DNA of 64,000 bases from Streptomyces sp. SAJ15 (GTDB lineage: Bacteria > Actinomycetota > Actinomycetes > Streptomycetales > Streptomycetaceae), in NCBI RefSeq assembly GCF_007595705.1, contig NZ_NISY01000002.1:62001-126000 (forward strand), read 5' to 3'. Positions 58,226 through 64,000 of this stretch are shown here, piece after piece. The position numbers and the translations under genes were made by a program. Each line of letters begins with the position of its first letter. Position 1 is the first letter of the stretch. The notes under the pieces were generated by a model. That model worked only from the letters and a program-made list of their open reading frames with translations. It was not told the DNA's origin and did no database searches.

Positions 58226-58521
58226 GGTCTCCGTTCCATGTCGCGGCGCCGCCGGTTGAGTTGCCGCTCTTGGCCCCTCCCGCTGGGTCCGGGCGGCCGG
58301 ACGGGAAAGCGGGGCCAGGGCTCGCCACAGTACTCCATTCGGGCCACCTGGGTGGACCCGGCGCGCCAGCCAAGTTGCCCGGAGGTCGGTGAGTTGACTC
58401 CCGGGGGTGGCGCCCCGGGGCACGGCGGGGGTGGCAAGTTTCACGGAATCTTCAGAAGCGGAACTACTACTTCCGGTGTCGGCGTCGACCGCGGCGATGG
58501 CGGCCGCCCGGCTCCGGGTGG

Positions 58522-59895
58522 TCAGTCCCCCAACACCCGCCGCAGGTAGTCGTTGCCGAAGACGCGGTCCGGGTCCCAACGGTCGCGGACGGCGGTGAAC
58601 TCGCCGAACCGCGGATAGACGCCGGCCAGGAATCCGGCGTCACGGCTGTGCAGCTTTCCCCAGTGCGGCCGTCCGCCGTGCGCGACCATGATCCGCTCGA
58701 CGGCGGTGAAGTACTCCCGGTGCGGGGTGCCGCGGTACATGTGCACGGCGATGTACGCGGTGTCCCGGCCGGAGGCGGTGGACAGCGGGATGTCGTCGGC
58801 CGGCGCGGTCCGCACCTCCACCGGGAAGCTGACCGCGAACCCCGAGCGCTCGACGACCGCCTCCAGTTCGCGCAGCACCTCCGGGGCGGCCGCCCGCTCC
58901 ACCGCGTACTCCATCTCCAGGAAGCGCACCCGGCGCGGGCTGGTGAAGACCTTGTACGGGATGTCGGTGTACGTACGGGCCGACAGCGCGCCGCCGGCGA
59001 TCCGGGCGAGGCCGGGGACGGCGGCGGGGACGGCGCGCCCGACCGAACACAGCGCTTGGAACGCCCCGTTGGACAGCAGTTCGTCCTCGACCCAGCCGCC
59101 GAACCGGCCGAGGGGGGCGGCGGGGCCCGGGCTGCGGTTGTTGCGCTTGGTGTTGCAGTGGCGGGTGTGCGGGAACCAGTAGAACTCGAAGTGCTCGTTG
59201 TCCAAGACGAGTTGCTCGAAGTCGCCGAGCACCCGGTCGAGCGTCATCGGCTCCTCCCGCGCGGTCAGCAGGAATTCGGGCTCCACCCGGAAGGTGACCG
59301 CGCTGATGACGCCCAGCGCGCCCAGACCCAGCCGCGCCGCCGCGAAGAGCGCCGCCTCCTCGGGCGGGCCGCCCGGCGCGCACCGCACCACCGAGCCGTC
59401 GGCCGTCACCAGCTCCAGGGCGGCGATCTGGGCGGCGAGCGAGGCGCTCTCCCGGCCGGTGCCGTGCGTTCCGGTGCTCACCGCGCCGGCCACCGTCTGC
59501 GCCATGATGTCGCCCATGTTGGTCAGCGACAGACCGTGTGCGGACAGGGTCTCGTTCAGCTGCCACAGCGGGGTGCCGGCGGCGACGGTCACCGTTCCGG
59601 CCGCCCGGTCCAGGGCCCGTAAGCCGACCAGCCGGTCGGGGCGGACCAGCAGGCCGTCGGTGGCGGCCACGGTGGTGAAGGAGTGGCCGGTGCCCACGGC
59701 CTTCACCGGAACGCCCTCCCGCGCGGCCACGCGGACGACGGCCGCCAGCTCCTCGGTGGAGGCGGGTGTCGCGACCCCGGACGGGCTCGCGGTGACGTTC
59801 CCCGCCCAGTTACGCCATGTGTCGCTGTTCCGCGCGGTCCTCGCGCCGCTCCGCGCGGTCTTCCCGGCCCTGCCCGTGGTCCCCGTCGCGCTCAT
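58522..59895 (-). CDS. FAD-linked sugar-lactone/alditol oxidase
   Basis: 457 residues from the ATG at 59895; a later start nearer NSDTWRNWAGN is possible. The PCMH-type FAD domain has VKAVGTGHSFTTVAATDG and the pyrophosphate loop TVAGAVSTGTHGTG. The C-terminal ALO-type domain ends RPHWGKLHSRDAGFLAGVYPRFGEFTAVRDRWDPDRVFGNDYL; HWGKLH is diagnostic of L-gulono- and D-arabinono-lactone oxidases. It oxidises a sugar lactone or alditol and reduces oxygen or another acceptor; the exact substrate is unknown. The first ~28 residues overlap the end of the MFS gene in another frame. Confidence 0.88.
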   Translation of the reverse strand: MSATGTTGRAGKTARSGARTARNSDTWRNWAGNVTASPSGVATPASTEELAAVVRVAAREGVPVKAVGTGHSFTTVAATDGLLVRPDRLVGLRALDRAAGTVTVAAGTPLWQLNETLSAHGLSLTNMGDIMAQTVAGAVSTGTHGTGRESASLAAQIAALELVTADGSVVRCAPGGPPEEAALFAAARLGLGALGVISAVTFRVEPEFLLTAREEPMTLDRVLGDFEQLVLDNEHFEFYWFPHTRHCNTKRNNRSPGPAAPLGRFGGWVEDELLSNGAFQALCSVGRAVPAAVPGLARIAGGALSARTYTDIPYKVFTSPRRVRFLEMEYAVERAAAPEVLRELEAVVERSGFAVSFPVEVRTAPADDIPLSTASGRDTAYIAVHMYRGTPHREYFTAVERIMVAHGGRPHWGKLHSRDAGFLAGVYPRFGEFTAVRDRWDPDRVFGNDYLRRVLGD

Positions 59896-61099
59896 GCCCG
59901 TCAGTTCCCTCCCGCTGTGGCGCCGGCCGCAGCCAGCGGTACCCGAGGAACGCCACCGCCGCCGCGAGCGCCCCGGCAGCCGCCGCCACCAGGTACCCCG
60001 CCCGGGCGCCGGCCTCGTCGACCACCACCCCGGCGGCCGAGGAGCCGAGCGCGATCCCGACCGCGAGCCCGGTGCTCACCCAGGTCATGCCCTCGGTCAG
60101 GTTGGCGCGCGGTACGTGCTGCCCGATCAGGGCCATGGTGGTGACCATCGTCGGTGCGATGGCCAGGCCCGCCACGAAGAGCGCCACGGCCAGGAGCGGC
60201 AGGCTCCCGACCAGTTGGAGGGGGATCATACTCACGGCCATGGCGCACATGCCCAGCAGCCAGCGGCGCGGGGCCGAGCCCTTCAGGTGCAGCAGCCCGA
60301 AGACCACGCCGGCCAGGCAGGAGCCGGTCGCGTAGACCGCGAGCACCAGGCTCGCGGCGGCCTTGTGGCCCTCCTCCTCGGCGAAGGCCACGGTCACCAC
60401 GTCCACCACGCCGAAGATCGCGCCGGTCGCCACGAAGGCCGCCACCAGCACCCGCAGCCCCGGCGAGCGCAGCACCGAGCCCCCGGTCTGCTTGTCGCGC
60501 GGGTGCGGCTCGGGCTCGGTGGCGCGCTGGGCGGTGAGCCACAGCACGCTGACCACCAGGCACAGGGCGGCCACCAGCGGGCCCGCCTCGGGGAACCAGG
60601 CGGTGCACAGGCCGATGGAGAGGATCGGGCCGACGATGAAGCACGCCTCGTCGACGACCGACTCGAAGGCGTAGGCAGTGTGCAGCTCGCGGGGCGCGTC
60701 CTTGAGGATCTCCGCCCAGCGGGCCCGGACCATCGAGCCGATGCTCGGCACGCAGCCCACCGCCGCCGCGAAGACGAAGAGCGTCCAGTCCGGCCACCGC
60801 TCGTGCGCGCTGACCAGCAGGCCGGTCACGGCGACGGCGGAGAAGAGGGTGGCCGGGCGCAGCACCCGGCGCTGCCCGTGCCGGTCCACCAGCCGGGATA
60901 TCTGCGGGCCGATGACGGCGGCGGAGAGCGCGAGGGTGGCCGAGACGGCGCCGGCCAGGCCGTAGCGCCCGGTCAGCTGGGAGACCATCGTGACCACGCC
61001 GATGCCCATCATCGACAGCGTCATCCGGCCGAGGGAGCCGGCGGCGGAGAACGCCTTGGTGCCCGGGCGGGCGAAGATCACACGATAGGGACTGGGCAC
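59810..61099 (-). CDS. MFS transporter
   Basis: 429 residues from a GTG at 61099. Twelve membrane segments can be traced, for example FSAAGSLGRMTLSMMGIGVVTMVSQLTGRYG, IGPQISRLVDRHGQRRVLRP (the MFS loop 2-3 motif), FIVGPILSIGLCTAWFPEAG and LLGMCAMAVSMIPLQLVGSLPLL. It resembles multidrug-like or sugar-efflux DHA1 carriers. The C-terminus is a charged tail (DGHERDGDHGQGREDRAERREDRAEQ) that overlaps the first 86 bases of the next gene. Divergent from hemH across 196 bases; no ligand can be proposed. Confidence 0.88.
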   Translation of the reverse strand: MPSPYRVIFARPGTKAFSAAGSLGRMTLSMMGIGVVTMVSQLTGRYGLAGAVSATLALSAAVIGPQISRLVDRHGQRRVLRPATLFSAVAVTGLLVSAHERWPDWTLFVFAAAVGCVPSIGSMVRARWAEILKDAPRELHTAYAFESVVDEACFIVGPILSIGLCTAWFPEAGPLVAALCLVVSVLWLTAQRATEPEPHPRDKQTGGSVLRSPGLRVLVAAFVATGAIFGVVDVVTVAFAEEEGHKAAASLVLAVYATGSCLAGVVFGLLHLKGSAPRRWLLGMCAMAVSMIPLQLVGSLPLLAVALFVAGLAIAPTMVTTMALIGQHVPRANLTEGMTWVSTGLAVGIALGSSAAGVVVDEAGARAGYLVAAAAGALAAAVAFLGYRWLRPAPQREGTDGHERDGDHGQGREDRAERREDRAEQRHMA

Positions 61100-61283
61100 G
61101 AGGGGAGGCTCCGCCGTCTAGGGGCCGGTGTCGGGCAGGGGTGGGCAGCGCACGGCGGCCGGTCCGCGGGTGGTGCCGCTCCCGGATCGGTAAGGAATGT
61201 ACGCGTCCGATACAGCTTACGGCGCGTCGTGGGCCGACGCAGCCGCATTTCCCGCCGGTTTTCCGGCTGTCGGTGACGGGTGG

Positions 61284-61295
61284 CAGGATCGGAAC
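61284..61295 (+). promoter_or_regulatory. Leaderless-type -10 of hemH
   Basis: CAGGAT (61284-61289) ends six bases before the ATG at 61296. Weaker than the other leaderless elements since it starts with C. Confidence 0.45.
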
Positions 61296-62462
61296 ATGTC
61301 CGCCCAGCCACAACGCCAGGCGCCCGCCGACCCCGCCCAGGGCCCGGTCGACGGCACGCCGTACGACGCCCTGCTGCTGCTCTCCTTCGGTGGCCCGGAG
61401 GGGCCGGAAGACGTCGTCCCGTTCCTGGAGAACGTCACGCGCGGTCGCGGCATCCCGCGCGAGCGGCTCAAGGAGGTCGGCCGGCACTACTTCCTGTTCG
61501 GCGGCGTCTCCCCGATCAACGCGCAGAACCGGGAGCTGCTCCAGGCGCTCCGCAAGGACTTCGCGGAGCGCGGCCTGGACCTGCCGGTCTACTGGGGCAA
61601 CCGCAACTGGGCGCCGTACCTGACCGATGTGCTGCGCGAGATGGTCCACGACGGCCGGCGTCGCATCCTGGTGCTCGCCACCAGCGCCTACGCCTCGTAC
61701 TCCGGCTGCCGCCAGTACCGGGAGAACCTGGCCGACGCGCTGGCCGCGCTGGAGGCCGAGGGGCTGCCGCTGCCGCGCGTGGACAAGCTGCGCCACTACT
61801 TCAACCACCCCGGCTTCGTGCGTCCCATGGTGGACGCCACGCTGGCCGCGCTGGCCGAGCTGCCCGAGGAGCGGCGAGCCGGCGCCCACCTCGCCTTCAC
61901 CACGCACTCCATCCCGACCGCCGCCGCCGACACCTCCGGCCCGGTGGAGGGCCACGGCGCCGGCGGCGCCTATGTGGCCCAGCACCTGGACGTGGCACGG
62001 CTGGTCGCGGAGGCCGTGCGCGAGGAGACCGGCGTGGCGCACCCCTGGCGGCTGGTCTACCAGTCCCGCAGCGGAGCCCCGCACATCCCCTGGCTGGAGC
62101 CGGACATCTGCGACCACCTGGAGGAGCTGCACGGCGCCGGCGTCCCGGCCGCCGTGATGGTCCCCATCGGCTTCGTCTCGGACCACATGGAGGTCCGGTA
62201 CGACCTCGACACCGAGGCCACCGCCAAGGCCGCCGAGCTGGGCCTGCCGGTCAGCCGCGCCGCCACCGTCGGCTCCGACCCGCGCTTCGCCGCGGCCGTG
62301 GCCGAGCTGGTGCTGGAGCGCGCCGCCGTCGAGCGCGGCCGCCCGGTGGACCGCTGCGCCCTCGGCGCCCTCGGCCCCGGCCACGACCTGTGCCCGGTGG
62401 GCTGCTGCCCCGCCCGCGCCCCCCGTCCCGCCGCCGCCGGGGCCGACAGCCCGTACGCCTGA
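61296..62462 (+). CDS. hemH: Ferrochelatase (coproporphyrin-type, CpfC/HemH)
   Basis: 388 residues. Inserts Fe2+ into the porphyrin ring; in actinobacteria the substrate is coproporphyrin III. The fold is seen in [47 protein letters not shown] and the catalytic His of [10 protein letters not shown], with [11 protein letters not shown] nearby. The C-terminal [19 protein letters not shown] supplies cysteines for the [2Fe-2S] cluster of actinobacterial ferrochelatases, with C of SGCRQY as a likely fourth ligand. The start is fixed by MSAQPQ after CAGGAT. Convergent function with the iron genes elsewhere in the window. Confidence 0.95.
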   Translation: MSAQPQRQAPADPAQGPVDGTPYDALLLLSFGGPEGPEDVVPFLENVTRGRGIPRERLKEVGRHYFLFGGVSPINAQNRELLQALRKDFAERGLDLPVYWGNRNWAPYLTDVLREMVHDGRRRILVLATSAYASYSGCRQYRENLADALAALEAEGLPLPRVDKLRHYFNHPGFVRPMVDATLAALAELPEERRAGAHLAFTTHSIPTAAADTSGPVEGHGAGGAYVAQHLDVARLVAEAVREETGVAHPWRLVYQSRSGAPHIPWLEPDICDHLEELHGAGVPAAVMVPIGFVSDHMEVRYDLDTEATAKAAELGLPVSRAATVGSDPRFAAAVAELVLERAAVERGRPVDRCALGALGPGHDLCPVGCCPARAPRPAAAGADSPYA

Positions 62463-62569
62463 GGCGCCCACGCCGAAGGACCCGGAGCGACGACCGCGCG
62501 GCCGGGCCGTGGCGGGGCGGGAGAGCCGCTCCGCCGTCGTCCGGCCGCGAAAGCGAACGAAGGAGCACC

Positions 62570-63394
62570 ATGACCGGCCCCCTGACCTCCCAGCCCGGCG
62601 ACGAGCTCATAGTGGAGCTGCTCGACGTCGCGCTCGACGCGGCGCGGCGGGCGGGCGAGCTGCTGCGCGACGGCCGCCCGGCCGACCTGGGCGTCGCCGC
62701 CACCAAGACCAGCTCCATCGACGTGGTCACCGAGATGGACCTGGCCGCCGAGAAGCTGATCACCGACTACCTGGCCGAGCGGCGCCCCGCGGACGGGCTG
62801 CTGGGCGAGGAGGGCGCCAGCACCCCGGGCAGCAGCGGGGTGCGCTGGATCATCGACCCGCTCGACGGCACCGTGAACTACCTCTACGGTCTGCCGTCCT
62901 GGGCGGTCTCCATCGCCGCCGAGGCGGACGGCGAGACGCTGGTCGGCGTGGTGACCGCCCCGATGCGCGGCGAGACCTACCACGCGGCCCTCGGCGGCGG
63001 CGCGTACGTCAACGGGGAGCCGGCCCGGGTGCGCCCCGCACCCCCCGTCGAGCAGGCCCTCATCGGCACCGGCTTCGGCTACCTGACCACGCGCCGGGCC
63101 GCCCAGGCGGAGGTGGTGCGGGCACTGCTGCCCGAGGTGCGGGACATCCGGCGCGGCGGCTCGGCCGCGATCGACCTGTGCGACGTGGCCTGCGGCCGGC
63201 TCGACGGCTACTACGAGCGTGGGCTCAACCCCTGGGACTACGCGGCCGGCGAGCTCATCGCCCGCGAGGCGGGCGCGCTCACCGGTGGCCGGCCGGGCGC
63301 TCCGGCCGACGGTGGGCTCACCGTCGCCGCCGTCCCCGGCCTCTTCGAACCGCTCCAGCGGCGGCTCGACGAGCTCGGCGCCTGGCACGACTGA
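62570..63394 (+). CDS. Inositol monophosphatase family protein
   Basis: 274 residues from the ATG at 62570 with GAAGGAG before it. Metal ligands are in GEEGA, WIIDPLDGTVNYLYG (Asp-x2-Asp) and NPWDYAAGELIAREAGA. Two or three Mg2+ catalyse removal of phosphate from inositol, histidinol or fructose phosphates; the specific substrate is unclear. It follows hemH by 107 bases and may be cotranscribed. Confidence 0.93.
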   Translation: MTGPLTSQPGDELIVELLDVALDAARRAGELLRDGRPADLGVAATKTSSIDVVTEMDLAAEKLITDYLAERRPADGLLGEEGASTPGSSGVRWIIDPLDGTVNYLYGLPSWAVSIAAEADGETLVGVVTAPMRGETYHAALGGGAYVNGEPARVRPAPPVEQALIGTGFGYLTTRRAAQAEVVRALLPEVRDIRRGGSAAIDLCDVACGRLDGYYERGLNPWDYAAGELIAREAGALTGGRPGAPADGGLTVAAVPGLFEPLQRRLDELGAWHD

Positions 63395-63437
63395 CCGGCG
63401 GCGGCCCGCCGGCCGCGACCGCCGAACCGGGAACACG

Positions 63438-63474
63438 GCAGCGCCCCGGTGCCGCGAGGGCACCGGGGCGCTGC
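63438..63474. terminator. Bidirectional hairpin after the IMPase-like gene
   Basis: Perfect 16-bp stem GCAGCGCCCCGGTGCC / GGCACCGGGGCGCTGC with the loop GCGAG, between two convergent genes. Confidence 0.85.
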
Positions 63475-63487
63475 ACGTCCGCCGAGG

Positions 63488-63661
63488 TCAGGCCGTTACG
63501 GCACCGACCTCGACGCCGTGCTCGGCGGCGAGCCGGCGAAGATCCTCCAACTCCGCCAGCTCCACCTCGGCGAGAAAGTCGTCGCCCGCCTCACGAGCGC
63601 GGTGGAGGTCGTTCTTCGTGGTCTCTATGCGCTGCAGAATGCCTGCGGTGAACGCGTCCAT
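63488..63661 (-). CDS. Small helical protein, unknown
   Basis: 57 residues (MDAFTAGILQRIETTKNDLHRAREAGDDFLAEVELAELEDLRRLAAEHGVEVGAVTA) with GGGGG upstream of the ATG. It is almost entirely a charged alpha-helical hairpin; possibly a coiled-coil dimer. The frame is open upstream to 63868, but that part is not helical and is rich in Arg/His/Pro. No known domain. I see nothing firm in 63662-64000: a weak ATG at 63972 opens a frame off the window edge without a good ribosome site. Confidence 0.7.
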   Translation of the reverse strand: MDAFTAGILQRIETTKNDLHRAREAGDDFLAEVELAELEDLRRLAAEHGVEVGAVTA

Positions 63662-64000
63662 ACGGCGCCCCCTCGTCTGGGTCGGGTCGTCGGCACGGGG
63701 GTGTGCCCTGAGGGTGTCCTCCAGCCCGGAGGCCGGGACGGAGGGGCAATCACGTGCGTGGTCCCTGTGCGGCAGAGAGTCGAGCGGTGCCTGGGGCGTG
63801 CCACATAACAGGGCGTGATCGCGGGTGTGCAGTCGTCCTCCCCACGCCTTGAGGGGCGGAAACCTCAATCACCGAAGGAATCCGGGACCGGACCCCCTTA
63901 CCGCCGGTTTATGAGACTTCGAGGCAGGATGGAGGCTCTCGCGACGCACGCCCGTGCACGCTGAGTGAACGATGGCCCGCCCCCGCGTACGACACCGGCA

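Noticed and set aside
63972..64000. ATG opening a frame to the window edge
   Set aside because: Only nine codons are visible, without a ribosome site or recognisable sequence.

Overview
This window is chromosomal core sequence from a Streptomyces species. The evidence is very high GC with strong third-position bias, the principal sigma factor HrdB with its Lys/Ala-rich linker, the Streptomyces cell-division protein SepH, a class II ribonucleotide reductase next to NrdR, a coproporphyrin-type ferrochelatase, and an IdeR/DmdR-type iron box. From memory, the order lexA, nrdR, nrdJ ... rnhB ... hrdB ... parE ... parC ... sepH matches the S. coelicolor region around SCO5800-SCO5860. I found no phage, IS element, CRISPR array, rRNA or tRNA.

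Layout. 1-2.6 kb: the end of a siderophore operon (IucB-like acetyltransferase and NIS synthetase). 2.6-9.9 kb: DNA damage and dNTP supply (DinG-like helicase, LexA with an SOS box, NrdR with paired boxes, NrdJ) ending in a strong terminator. 10-17.6 kb: small genes including a divergent TetR/ABC-F pair, a histidine phosphatase, an ADP-ribosylglycohydrolase and RNase HII. 17.7-24.5 kb: RecQ-like helicase and DUF4192 genes diverging from a palindrome made of two DnaA boxes, then a debranching-enzyme homologue and a NUDIX/winged-helix regulator. 24.5-25.6 kb: about 1.1 kb without genes, built of short degenerate tandem repeats. 25.6-33 kb: FadR-type regulator, hrdB, a secreted trypsin-like protease, a small zinc-ribbon protein and parE. 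33.4-39.4 kb: DUF485/solute-sodium symporter pair convergent with a CitB/CitA-type two-component system, then an iron-regulated Apd1-like [2Fe-2S] protein. 39.7-46.9 kb: parC, a two-subunit M16 peptidase, and an M23 cell-wall hydrolase behind a c-di-AMP (ydaO) riboswitch. 47-56.6 kb: GntR regulator, HPr, a GNAT/acyl-CoA-synthetase fusion, DUF5998, nucleotide pyrophosphatase-like enzyme, thymidine kinase, VOC protein and sulfurtransferase. 57-63.7 kb: sepH, a sugar-lactone oxidase, an MFS transporter, ferrochelatase, an inositol-monophosphatase-family enzyme and a small protein.

How it fits together. The window combines housekeeping information-processing genes (sigma factor, topoisomerase IV, RNR, RNase HII, SOS regulator) with iron handling at both ends (siderophore synthesis, iron-boxed reductase-like protein, ferrochelatase). 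Many genes appear to be read from leaderless mRNAs: a TANNNT -10 element lies 6-10 bases before the ATG/GTG.

Most unusual signals: (a) a perfect palindrome of two consensus DnaA boxes between recQ and DUF4192; (b) six 21-bp repeats inserted in frame in the receiver domain of a response regulator; (c) many separate blocks of short degenerate tandem repeats confined to intergenic DNA or protein linkers; (d) a RecQ helicase ending in a phosphoribosyltransferase-type motif. None of these was tested with a database search.
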